The position numbers and the translations under genes were made by a program. Shown piece after piece: positions 43,871 to 55,109 of a DNA stretch of 64,000 nucleotides. Source of the stretch: Vesta saturnalis (Eukaryota > Arthropoda > Insecta > Coleoptera > Lampyridae). The stretch's first letter is position 1. Every line of letters begins with the position of its first letter. The DNA lies in NCBI GenBank assembly GCA_036346205.1, contig JARFJB010001947.1, positions 753,001 to 817,000 on the forward strand, written 5' to 3'. The notes under the pieces were generated by a model. That model worked only from the letters and a program-made list of their open reading frames with translations, had not been told where the DNA came from and ran no database searches.

Positions 43871-46867
43871 CTAATTAGCGCGAATATCTCCACTAATAGC
43901 GACTAATTTCTGACCCAACTCATTAACAAAAAGGTGAATTGCTTCTCCCCATCGACCCATTGACTCGAGGCTTATTGGTAAGAAGATGTAATCTTCAGAA
44001 ATATCACGATATGTGTTCAATTTCCTTTCTACAGCACATTCTGCAACCAATCCGGGTTCCTTAACAGACATATTTAAATATGAAGCGACTAAAGTGTTTA
44101 CATAAGTCACATCCCAGACCAAATATTTTCCTTGATGCCAGGGAATTAAAGTGATGCCGTCAGGACGTTTCCCATCATTCCTATACATTCCTGTAGGCTC
44201 AAGTCTAGATGGTATTTCGGCAGACGATAAAGCCGGTTTTATAATATCATTCAAGGAAGCATGTCTAGCCCATGTTAAATGTACTTTGAGACAGGATAAA
44301 CAATGTAAGCCATCTTCATGAACTCTTTGTCCACAAATGCAATCATAAGGAAGGCAAATTCTAGATCCTAGTCTCAACGAGCTAGGAATTCTAAAAACGT
44401 CATCTTTAAGAAGGTTCCCAATATTCCTTGAAGGAAGGACCTTTAGCCAAGCTGACGACTCCTTCCGTGAAGCAGCATAGAATTGAGCCTCATCCACTCT
44501 TGAGTAAAAATTTATATTATTTAATTGTTTAAGAACTACAAAATAGTCCCAATTTTTTTTAATGGAGGGGATTTGACGTGTTTGGGAATTAAATGTCGTC
44601 TTCCATATACTTTCAGCATCGTTGTAAAAAGTTATTTGCATCTTTTCCTGAATTAAAGGGTACATATAACAAGAAAGATTAAATACGCTAGAAAAGCCTG
44701 TAAACACCATGCTTAACAGGCATCTCATTAAAGTATGAATTAGTTATCTCTTCCAATGTCGACTTTAACTTCGAGTCAATTTTCCTTATCAAATCAGGAT
44801 ATAACCATGAAGGAGAAATACGTAATAAGTAAGTCAACTTTGGAACTGCAAGGCAATTTTTTAAAAGGAAATAGGCTGCGTAAGACTTCAGGAATTTTAG
44901 ACGATCCAGAAGAAAATATAGTTAAATAATCTTGTCTTCTAAGATCGCTTTCCCTGCCTCTTCGGTGAGTGGGGAATTAAGTAGAGTAATACTTTCTTTT
45001 TTAATAATACGAATCCCTGGCGAAACTGAGTCAAATTTACTAATAACTGAAGAATCCTCTTCAGAACAAAAAAATAACTCACATTTAGATGGATTAATGT
45101 CCAATCCTATTTCTTTTGCATTGTCAATCAAAAATTTAAAATCATTCAGCACAATATCCGAATCTCCACAAATTATGCCATCATCCAGATAAAAACAACA
45201 AAATTCTCAATTATAGGTTGAATCGTCAAGCTAAATGCTAAAGGTCCTAGAGGATCACCATGTTGTGCTCCAACTTGTGATTGAATAATGTTCCTTCCGA
45301 AAAACGAATTAGTTGAGGATGAATAGCATTGGCACATAAAGCTGTAAATTTTTGGTGTCTTGTCCTTTATTGCATCTAAAAGAGAATCTCTTTCAATACA
45401 GTTAAATGCATTCTTAAAGTCAACCTTCAGTAATATTTTAGAACTTTTCGTGTTAATATTAATAAATGTCGTAGCAACATGTACTGTTGCTTCACAACCT
45501 GTAGCAAATCCCATTTGTTTTGGACGAAGATAATCACCAACTTCAACTGCATCTGCTTTGCAACATAATTTGGCTACAAGTCTACGAAATGTATTTCCAA
45601 CAGCTATCGGCCTCATTCCGCCATCCTTTTTCTATAATGCACAGAGATTTGCACCGTAAAGAATTTTCACTATAGAGTCGTTAACTTTACCATTAGGCAT
45701 GAGATTGCAAAGATTCGTAATAGAATTAATAAGGTTATCTCTTGCTGCAACATCTTGTTTTTGTATAAGGTCCTTCAAGTTTTGAGGTCGAATTCCATCT
45801 ATTCCTTCAGAGGATCCATTATGAAAAGAAATGATAGCTTCGAAAACATCTGCAGTTGAAACTTAAAGATTAATCTCGTTCTTATCAGGTGCATGAGCAA
45901 AATTTAAGTCTTGATGGAGAAGGGTACTTTTCATTTAACTTCCTAATAGACTCTTCATTTGGAATAGCTAGGGCCTCTGTTGATGATAGTAACTGAATTG
46001 CTCCTCGAATGTCGCCATCAGCTACTTTCATTTCAACTGTATTGAAAATACGATTGGAATTATAATTACTCATTTCCCTCTGAGATGGAACTGTAAAAGT
46101 ATTGAAATTGGAAATATTCTTTTATAATTTTTGAGGTAAGACTGTTATTACCCTTTTCAGAGACACGAAGTGCTGCATAGAAAAAATTATAAATTATGCC
46201 AAGAATTATCATCATTCACAGAAATACATTCCTTAGTAAGAGAAGACAGTTTATTTGCAGCTATTACACGAGCACCTTTTGGAATTCTCTTTAACACTTT
46301 CACATTTTGTTTCAAAAAGGAGATAAGTTCTGTAAATGACGACCATCTATCATCTTTTAATTGGGCTGAGTAAGTTGTTTGAAAGTCAGCAAACTCCTTT
46401 TTCTTATCTTTATGTTGAAACCCAATATGAATTGACAAACCGTGATTGTTTCTGAATGTCTTCGGATTATCAGGACCAGTAATTCAAAATGGACAAGTAA
46501 TCATAATCTTATTAATTATCGATGAGTTTATCTTTGACTCAATGTCAGTCTTCATATTTTCAGTATAATCCTTAATTTTTGTTGACATAATGGTTCTATA
46601 TTGTTTTGTTAATTTTGGTTTAGATTTCAAAGTGTCTGAAAAAGATATTTTTTTTAAATTTAAATCTTCTATTTGTTTCTCTAAATTATTAATTGTATCA
46701 ATTTTAAAGTCGATTTCCATTCTAAATTAACCAAAAATTTTTCTTAAATTAAACACAGATTTAGAAATATTTTTTTTAAAATCATGCCTAAGATTTTTAC
46801 TCTTCTTAGTCACGTTAATCAATGTTTTAAAAACATTTTCCAACATTACATTTATTTCTTCTGACAT
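43871..46867 (-). pseudogene. Retroelement with C2H2 finger, RT and PD-(D/E)XK endonuclease
   Basis: The ATG at 46867 starts a helical, Lys-rich N-terminus. A stop follows TCPF near 46484, in what becomes a C2H2 finger (CPF ... GLSIHIGFQHKDKKK, about 46490-46395). GDIRGAIQLLSS (46015), DGIRPQNLKDL (45815) and KKDGGMRPIAVGNTFRRLVAK (45630-45570) lead into the RT palm with LLKVDFKNAFN (45425) and QHGDPLGPLAF (45255). A frameshift at about 45185 precedes an intact YLDDG. The open 285-codon C-terminus (44728-43871) has AASRKESSAWLKVLPS, a CxC/CxxC cluster and a restriction-like nuclease site RPDGITLIP...YLVWDVT. R2-like in architecture, but of a family I cannot name. Confidence 0.85.
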
Positions 46868-47400
46868 TGCACAAACAAATAATAATTAATTTTACAGGAA
46901 AGGGATGACAAGTTATTATTATTATTATTATTATAATATTAGTAAAATTAAATTTTGTTACTTATTGGTAACTATGGGTTTTAAATTTTATTTATTATGA
47001 GGAAGTAAGATAATTTTTTGGTGGTGAACCACCGCTTATGATTTGAAAAAAGTCGCCCGTACGGGTAAAAAGTTTGGCCACCCCTGCTCTATATCAACAG
47101 ACTCTATAATTTATAGTGCATTTGTATTTTTGTGGGTTAGTTCGTAGTATTAAATTATTTTTCAGATGCAAACATTACAATGTTTGGTGTAAATAAAGTT
47201 TAGTAGATATTACGCATTATTTTCTTTAATCTTTTGCGTAACAAAGTTTTGATAAAAATCCGGTAATTTCATTATGTACACTTTTTCAGTAAGATCACTA
47301 TGACATATGTAAAAATTGTAAAAGAAAAGAAACAAAGCATAATATGTTTATGTATGTAGAAATATATTTAAACTAAAATAAACATCATGAACGACTTTTA
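46868..47400. other. Unassigned DNA with a hAT-like terminus
   Basis: Between 47058 and 47092 the sequence CGGGTAAAAAGTTTGGCCACCCCTG is the complement of CAGGGGTGGCCAAACTTTTT, a form seen at ends of hAT-type elements. I found no opposite end. An ATT trinucleotide run lies at 46916-46934. Confidence 0.35.
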
Positions 47401-48265
47401 AAGTCGGATGACAAATTACAGGGGAATTGCATTGCTAAACACGGTCTACTAAGTATACGTGAACGTTCTGGAAGAAAGGTTAAAGAAGGAGGTGGAGGAA
47501 AAGAAGTTGCTACCAGATGGGCAGGCAGGACTCAGGAAAGGAAGAACCACGGATAACGTATACATATTGAAGCACATGACAAACAAGGAATTTGGAAAGA
47601 AAATAGGTAAAATGGTAGCGGAATTCGTAGACATAACAGCGGCATTCGATAGGGTGAACAGGCAAAAGTTGTGGGAAAAGCAAGATAAGCGAAAGGATAA
47701 TAGAAAGGATAGAAGAAATATACGAAGAAACGAGGAACAGGGTGAGAGTAAATGGGGAACTGAGTGAAGGATTTGTAACGAGGAGGGGATTGAGACAAGG
47801 ATGCCCACTGAGCCCAAGCCTGTTCGCGGTATGCACTGGAGACCTAGATGAGACATTAAGGGAACAAAAAGAAGGAGGCCTGGTGGTGGGGAACATTAAA
47901 GTGTGGACGTTGTCATACGCGTGATATAGTGTTATTAGCAAGGGAGGAAAAAGAAATGAAGGGGGTGTTAAAAACTTTGGACCGACATTTGAAAAGGAAA
48001 GACCTGGAAGCCAATGGGAGTAAAACTAAGGTAATGGAATGGAGAAAAGGGGGCGGGAAAAGGAAAAAGGAGGATTATAAATGGACGGTTGAGGAGATAC
48101 AGCAAGTAAAGGAATTCACATAACTGGGATACATAATGATAAGATAATAAAGGACGAGTGAGAAAAGGGGATAATCTAATACGGCGAGTGATGAGTGTAG
48201 GGGAAAGACTGTTAGGAATGGACAAAAGGAAAGAAAATTATTATTTGAGGAACTGATAAAAAGTG
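47401..48265 (+). pseudogene. LINE reverse transcriptase fragment
   Basis: NYRGIALLNTVY followed by a stop (47413-47452) leads to LPDGQAGLRKGRTTDN and VAEFVDITAAFDRVNRQKLWE, the catalytic block A. After a frameshift come RVNGELSEGFVTRRGLRQGC and PLSPSLFAV. At the palm motif the reading LSYA is followed by TGATAT, consistent with a 2-base loss in YADDIVLLA; the frame then resumes with LLAREEKEMKG and GSKTKVMEW. A purine-rich strand (many AAG/GAA/AGG codons) sets it apart from its A/T-rich surroundings. Its C-terminus is probably the segment at 50705-51210. Confidence 0.85.
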
Positions 48266-50700
48266 TGCTACTGAAAGTAACACGTTTCGATAACTTAATC
48301 TTAGACTCGACATCAGTCTTCAGAGTTTCAAAGAGGAGTAAGAAATGATTTTTCTTTTTAATTTCATCTTATGAAGTGGCTTCCACGAGTTCAGCACGCC
48401 GTTGTGCATGGAGAAACAAAGAAGGAAGACGTGGAAAGGAATAGAGGGAGCCATCACCCGTAAACATAGATAAAAATTCAGTAAGCTCACGATGAGCAAC
48501 ATTTGTTATAGTCTAATTTCAGAGCATTGCGAACAGTTCAACACTCACATCACTAGGTAATCCTCTGGAAATCAATTGATATTGCAGTTCTAATTTAAAC
48601 AAGCGATTTACATCTTTCTTCCAATTGATCGACATGATGATGTATGACAGGAATTAGGTAGGATAAATATAAAGGTAATAGATACACGACGAAGAAAGTG
48701 ACTTTAAATTAAACCTGAGACAGCAAAAGCAGTCTAAAGCAAATACTATTTAATCGAAACCAACACCTCAATGTTAAAGTAAGAATTTATTACAGCAGGG
48801 CCACACGTTGGAGCTGCCAGAATTTGTAACGTGCACCGCTGTTCAGCACGTATGCAAAAAAAGGAAATAGGGATAGGAAGGAGAAGGACACCTGGACCAG
48901 CAGCTAGAGGGCACCTGGATGCGTGGGGAACATTGGGGTCCGAGAGAGAAAGGAACGAATGACAGAAATTTGGACGCCACGAGTTTTTAAGTAAAATACA
49001 AGAAAAAAGAGCCCTTTCCTCAAAACTCAAAACAGGAAAGGTAACTCACAACACGGAGAAGTTATTATACAATGAGATAGGTAGTTCGATAGATTTCCTG
49101 TAAAAGAAACGTTATACATACACAAATTATACATAAATAGTAATAATCGACCAACCAGTACCAAAAACTTTTATTCCCAATAATGTAATTCTCAAACATA
49201 ACTGAATGTTGCAATTAGCTTTTGTTTAAATTAAGAAAAGGTAGTTTCACTGTAATTATAATAAAAAACAATGAAATGAAGCACGAAACATACATACATT
49301 AAATTAGGATGATCCCAAGCTAATGAAGTTTGAGTTTATAGTATCTTTTTAGTAAAAGAAGAATTATATTTATAGCATCAAAATTGCCATTGCTAATTAA
49401 AATGCACAGGCCACCTGACAAAACTTTAAATGTAGTGTACAATGTACAATAATAAAAACCAAATAATAAATTAGTTAAACTATAGCAATCAATTATACAT
49501 TAGTCTCCCAATGAGCCGAATATTTATACATTATATAGTTAATAACACAACAATAAGACATAGAGCTCGATGATAAATGCATTTACCTGTGGATAACCTA
49601 TGTTTACAAAAAGAAATAATATCTATGAATAAATTGAAATGATGTAATATTGACTTTGTTTTAACACTAATGCAAATAACTATATTAAATTTTTAAATTG
49701 AAATTATTTTAAGTGAATCTATGGCAAGGTAAGGCAAGCTGTAAATTTACAGAATTTTATAGTGTATTTTTATTCACACACAAAGGTATATAATTGTAGT
49801 ATAACTTAGCTGTGGGATTATTCCTTTTGTTGGAGTTAGTTACAGATCTTCGTGATATTCAGTACTATTCATTAAGGCACTTTCCAGTCAATGTGACATT
49901 TCACCAAAAGTGAAAAGCAGTTAGCAATCCATCCAATTGTGCATGTAGTTATTGATCGAGTAAAAGTACATTTATGGTTGTCTGAGTAAAGTAAAAGTAG
50001 AAATAAACGTAGAAGTGAAAGTCGAAGTCAAAATGGAGCTCGAAGGGGAGGTTAAACCTCTGTAATTTATTAAAATAAGACACGAGTAACCCCTTTGAAT
50101 GCATTACCTTCACGAGGTTCACAAAGTAGAAATTCCGAGATAAACTTATGTTTGTAACCAAAGTCTAGATATCGAGATGTTTAAAGTATTTTCTTTAAAG
50201 TAGGTAGTTTTAAATTATAAGATAGCTGTGGTGATGGCTAAAAGTAAAGCAATTTTTAATACAGAAACAAAAAGGAAGAGAGGCATACCTGAACGTTTTT
50301 AATAACCTTTTATATCCGAAAAATGCGTAGAAATAAATAATACCAATTAATCATTTCTTATACTGAAGAACAAATGTAAGTCCTACTTTCGTCGATGGAT
50401 GAAATAAATCCAGAAATTATTTGGTTCTTCAACGTATCAAAGCATGGCTTGCATTACTTTTTAACAGGAAGAAGAAACGTTCTTTTTAAGAACTCACTAA
50501 ATAACATTCAATGTTACCAACTGTAACCAGTGGTTCCAAATTCTAAAAATGTGTGTTAAGTAAGAGTGACCATCAACAATTTTGAATATTAAATGATTTA
50601 CTTTAGGAAAATAACATAATGAGAACAACGTTAAATAAGAAGATGATAGGAATACCAGTGAATAAACGCTTAAATAATGTAACATCCGAAATAATTGATG
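48266..50700. other. 2.4 kb between two LINE parts, content unknown
   Basis: No gene or repeat recognised. The fragments on both sides look like successive parts of one LINE, so this may be a later insertion or a replacement. I find no terminal repeats. A 94-codon antisense frame at 48746-49030 has no motif. Confidence 0.4.
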
Positions 50701-50704
50701 TTAC

Positions 50705-51210
50705 AGACTAAGGAGGGAAGAGAGTGAACGTGAAAGGGGACATAATTAGAAGGGATAGAGATGTGCAAAAGCACGAAAGATGGTCGAAGGCGAAAGAAGG
50801 AAAACACAATGTATACCATAGAATCATTAAGGGAGAAGGGATACCGAGATATTTAAATGGGGAAGGGAGGAGGGAAAGAAATAAAATGGTAGAGAGATTT
50901 AGAAGTGGAAACAAAGAGAGAGGAAACAGGTACTGGAGAAAGGACGAAGAGAGAAAATGTAGGCTGTGCGGAGAAGAGATAGAGTCGATGAAGCACATGT
51001 TGCAAGAATACAGGGAATTAAGGGAGAAGGAGAGGACGGTGGAAGAGACACTGGAGGAAGGAGGAAGGGGAGCGGAGTGGATGCAAGAAACACGGAAAAG
51101 AAGAAGATAGTTAATGGGAGAATAAAAAAGAGAAAAGAAGCTAGTGTAAGTGAAGTAAAGAAAGGAGAAACTGTAAAGGGTGTAAATAAAGAAGGCAAAT
51201 GTAAATACTA
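50705..51210 (+). pseudogene. LINE C-terminal fragment with CCHC motif
   Basis: A purine-rich frame (50724-51110) reads highly charged sequence with YHRIIKGEGIPRYLNGEGRR, FRSGNKERGNRYW and RKCRLCGEEIESMKHMLQEY. The last is a CxxC-x8-H-x4-C knuckle whose final Cys is Tyr. Such ends follow the RT domain in insect LINEs. Base composition matches 47401-48265 and suggests the same element. Confidence 0.75.
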
Positions 51211-51214
51211 AAAC

Positions 51215-53222
51215 GCACGCACCCTGTTTTTTCTTCTAAAATCTGATCTGCTTCATATCTACTTTCTAAATCTCTGTAATCTCTGTAATTGATATCATAA
51301 AGTTTGCACTGAGCATCTGATTGATTAATACTAATACTGGTAACCAGGTAAATGCAATTGAACCGAAAGTTTATTGATTAGAGTATTCACTAAACCACCT
51401 GCACTCTTTCGCTTGTTACCTAACATTGTTTACATAGACGGATAAAACGGAGTATTTATTCCTAAATCGAGATCACAAAAACAAATCATATTAGTATTTA
51501 TTTATTTAGTAAGACGATAATACAATGTGTCCATTAATCATACAGTGTTATGTGAATTATTATTATACTTAGCATTCAGAACATTCAATGCCTTTATAAA
51601 TGCCATCATCACCACCATGGAATTATTGCTCATGAAAACAACTGGTTGTATGAAATTTTCATAGAAACACGCTAGATTGTAAGAAATTCCAATCCATAGC
51701 TTATTATATCCTTTAAATTGAATAGTTCTTCTACACTATGGGCGTTGAATGTGCAAAAACAACAGTTGTAGTTTTCTATCATAACAGTATTTAAAATTCT
51801 GCCATATCCTTTAAGCAATTCCCAATTGTAATAAATACCAACATTATTAGATAAAGATTCGTAACGTGGATCATAGATTATATCTTCATATTCGTTTACA
51901 TTTGGCAAATAAATTTTATTTTCAATTTCTTAGGATCGGAAAAATAGTAATTCTACATATGAATGCCACCTTAGAAGCTCATTCCATTCCTTCATATCCA
52001 ACACTACATTATTGTTTTGACCACAATTGCCACACCCCATTCGCACTACTGGTCGAAGGTTGAGGTATGTACTGCATCCAATTTCATATGTTTTGCATAA
52101 TGAGTATCATTCGACAGTTTATAATAAATACAATCGATTAAGTGTTCATTAGCTGCTTGATTACACACTTCCGATAAATCATCCTTATGTTGAAATGATA
52201 TCCAGTCAATGTTAGAAGATTAACCTTCATCATCTTTCCCTTCATTTTTATTTTTACTACTACTATCAATATTTTGACAGCACCAACAACACAATGTTAA
52301 ATTATTACTAACATTGTTGCTGCAACTATGTGAGGTGTCCATATATAACGGAGAACTTCTGGGTTTGGATAGTTCCAGGAATGAATTTATTTTATGTGGT
52401 TGCATTAGAATCAGACAATGACTACTTGCTCGCGTAATTTACATATGGCGGGGTTGTAGCACTACTATTAAAAACAAAATGTTATGTTTGTTGTTTTCCC
52501 GCCTGCATCCAAACCACTTATGAACACATCCTTCAGGTTTAGTAACGTTTTACATTGTTCAATTCGAGTTTCTTATTGTTCGAAATACTCATAAAAACGC
52601 ATTTAACACATTTAAAATCGGCCGTTTCCACCAATATATGTTCATCATACTTTGTATTGGTTGCTGGCACATTAATCACTTTATACTTTTTCGAGGTCAC
52701 ATACATTTTTAAAGGGTTTGCAATAGGTTAACCCTGCTAATTCCATGTTTAACAATTACAAGTTGCTAACTGACTGATTTCAACGCCCCTCACTGCGGTT
52801 TATATAAGAAAAATGTGTCTTTGACTTGAGTACCTATCACAACATGTTTAAACTTGTTGAATACCCACCTTGTCCTACCTTTAGTTGAGAAAATTATTTG
52901 ATCTTGACTCAATTTAGTCGATATAAGTACCATTTGACCTTGGTCTACTTTCTTACCTGTCATTTTTGTTCTCATGGACTGATTCTATTTTATATTTTTA
53001 AGAAATGTAATATGATACCCCTGCAGGCCAACAATAATTGATCTTGAAAACTCTATTTTTAGATTTCTAAAAATTGTAATATGATGACATTTGACATTTG
53101 GACCTTGAAGAGCTGCAAAAATTTAAATTTCTCGACAAAAGTTTGACCTTGACGGGCGTTGATTTCTTACCACCAGATGGCGAGTGACCTTGAACAGGTC
53201 CAGAACCAGCTCTATATGGCAC
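51215..53222 (-). mobile_element. Polinton element 3, right-hand part, paralogue of Polinton 2
   Basis: Collinear with 35740-36760 plus 38656-39238 of element 2 in the same orientation and lacking the LTR insertion. It contains a deleted PX gene start (minus strand: KRKSAGGLVNTLIN at 51415-51370, then LYDINYRDYRDLESRYEAD), the unknown gene (51590-52405) and the TIR (about 52435-53222). PX retains Asp but not His of the PLA2 site. The left half of the element is absent; a LINE end abuts it. Confidence 0.82.
51590..52405 (-). pseudogene. Unknown Polinton 3 gene (paralogue of 36070-36690)
   Basis: The minus strand starts near 52405 or at an internal ATG near 52340 (MDTSHSCSNNVSNN), followed by a Cys-rich and Lys-rich stretch. 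After a stop it reads FQHKDDLSEVCNQAANEH and KLSNDTHYAKHMKLDAVH, and ends with an open 78-codon frame (51908-51672, MPNVNEYEDIIYDPRYESL, then YGRILNTVMIENYNCCFC). I do not recognise the family. Its conservation between elements 2 and 3 supports a real gene. Confidence 0.5.
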
Positions 53223-53223
53223 T

Positions 53224-54927
53224 AGGATTCTTTTGCGAAATCAGCTTTGTTAGGTTTTTTCAGAATCGGTACGTGAGATCTGGAAACTAATGGCGCTGTT
53301 AGTTTTAATATCATGGATGACCAATTCAGTGATATAAATTTTCTTTCCGAAATTCTAACACAATGAAGAATTCAAAATGCGGAGAAAATCTTCTTCCCGA
53401 ATTCAGTGACATTTTGGGGAATGGAGTCTCAGTTACAGTTAAACAAAAAAATAAAAAAAGGAGTCAAAATTTTTATACCTTTAAACTGCAGGTCTTAAGG
53501 TGCCCGAAAATTGATCCCATTAGCTAAAATTTTGTGGATTCCTAATTATCGTTAAAATAATTAAAACTGTAGAAATGGCAGAATTTTAATATTTAATTCA
53601 GTAAAAAAATTAATCGAGTCGTTTGTTTTTTGATGACTATGGATGCATAGCAAAAGTTACCAGCGGAAAAACGAACATCATTTTTCTTTGGACAACTTTT
53701 TTCTTTTTGGTGCATCAATGTTTATGTGTGTAATACGTTTGACTAATAAAATTTGTAAAAATTACCGCAAGTTCTCAAAGCGCCCACTTCCTTGAGTAAA
53801 GCAAGCCCGACACCTTCATCCAACTGAGTAGGTTGCGGCCCTGATGACTTCATGTTTATCTTGTATCTCCCCCGCTGCAGCTACTATCCTGGCAACTAGG
53901 TCTTATTCGCTTGCAATGTCAGTCACGTCATAGACTAGACTCTTCACACGGTCCCAGAAATAGAAGTTTAGTGGCGTCAGGTCTGTAGAATGTGTTGGTA
54001 CCGACCTAATTGGATCGATCTAGCAGCTTGTCGACAACTTCTATTTGACAACCCATAAACAAAATGCATGTCTACATACTCTTCTTTAGAAAAATGTATA
54101 TCAACGTAATTTTTAAATTAAAGCAATACTAAACTGGATAATAATAATGAACAAACTGGAGAAATTTTGATTACTGTCATTTGAAACAAATGATTCAACG
54201 AACCAAACGACTCGATTTCTGCCATTTCTACAGTTTTAATTATTTTACGCTGAAATTTGGTATTATTGATAACAATAATTAGGATTAATTACCCACAAAA
54301 TTTCAGCTAAATGCTCAAGGAGGTGTACACTTTGAGGACTTGCGGTAGTTTTGGACAGATTTTGTTAGTCAAAGGTATTACGTATATAAACATTGATAGT
54401 TTTGTTTATTACAATATTACAGATAAATGCGGCTACTGGAAATTGCACCGAAAAGACAAAACTTGTCCACTGGTGATTTTTGCTATGGTCCACAAAAACG
54501 AGCGACTCAGTTAATTTTTTTTACAGAATTAATTATTAACATTCTGCCATTGCGAGAGTTTTAATTATTTTACGCTGAAATCTGGTATTGTTACTAAACA
54601 TAAATAGGATTAATTATCCACAAAATTTCAGCTAAATGCGACCAATTTTTTGGGCGCCACAAGACATGCAGTTTTCCTTAAAAGTTAAAAAATTTTGATT
54701 TCTTTATTTATTTATTTAAGTGTAACTGAAATTCCATTCCCCAAAAGTCACTGAAAGATGGGGAAAAAATTTCCTCCACCATCTTGAATTCTACATTGTG
54801 TTAGAATTTCGAAACGAAACAACGCTGAACTGGTCACCCATGATATTAGTAGTAAGTGTCATTAGTTTTCAGCTAGCATGTACCGTTTCTGTAAAAACCT
54901 AAAGAAACTGATTTCGAAAAGGAACCT
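53224..54927. mobile_element. Foldback element, 1.7 kb
   Basis: The left arm from 53224 (AGGATTCTTTTGCGAAATCAG) matches the complement of the right end (AGGTTCCTTTTCGAAATCAG). Pairing continues through TTCTAACACAATG, TTTTGGGGAATGGA and, further in, AATTAAAACTGTAGAAATGGCAGAA and CTCAAGGAxGT...ACTTGCGGTA. Right-arm blocks 54205-54320 and 54515-54640 are direct duplicates of each other. Arms are about 550-700 bp. The element abuts the end of Polinton 3. Confidence 0.85.
53770..54035 (-). pseudogene. Transposase C-terminal fragment (DDE/mariner-like)
   Basis: In the loop of the foldback the minus strand reads TDLTPLNFYFWDRVKSLVYD and DLVARIVAAAGEIQDKHEV, then CRACFTQGSGRFENL. This resembles the PDLxPLDFFLWG...LVARIVAA...C...GGRHFEHL end of insect DDE transposases of the mariner-like group. 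One stop interrupts it. Only the last quarter of the protein is present. Confidence 0.6.
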
Positions 54928-55038
54928 TTACCACACTGCAGCACTCAAACGAAGCGCCGAAAAAAATTGAATATCAAAACATATCTAGTTGTTGTCCTCT
55001 ACCCCTGTCTTCGAATGTGCGTCAGCTCCGGACACCTT

Positions 55039-55042
<4 letters not shown>
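54928..55042. other. Short unassigned spacer
   Basis: Nothing recognised. Confidence 0.4.

Positions 55043-55106
<64 letters not shown>
55043..55106. repeat. (AT)n microsatellite
   Basis: A run of about 63 bp. Frames on both strands across it encode Tyr-Ile repeats and are artefacts. Confidence 0.97.

Positions 55107-55109
<3 letters not shown>

Noticed and set aside
47058..47092. hAT transposon end
   Set aside because: Only one terminus-like sequence was found, with no partner, target duplication or transposase; kept only as a low-confidence remark.
47449..47941. Minus-strand frames of 88-143 codons rich in Ser, Leu, Pro, Phe
   Set aside because: They are antisense shadows of the purine-rich LINE RT frame.
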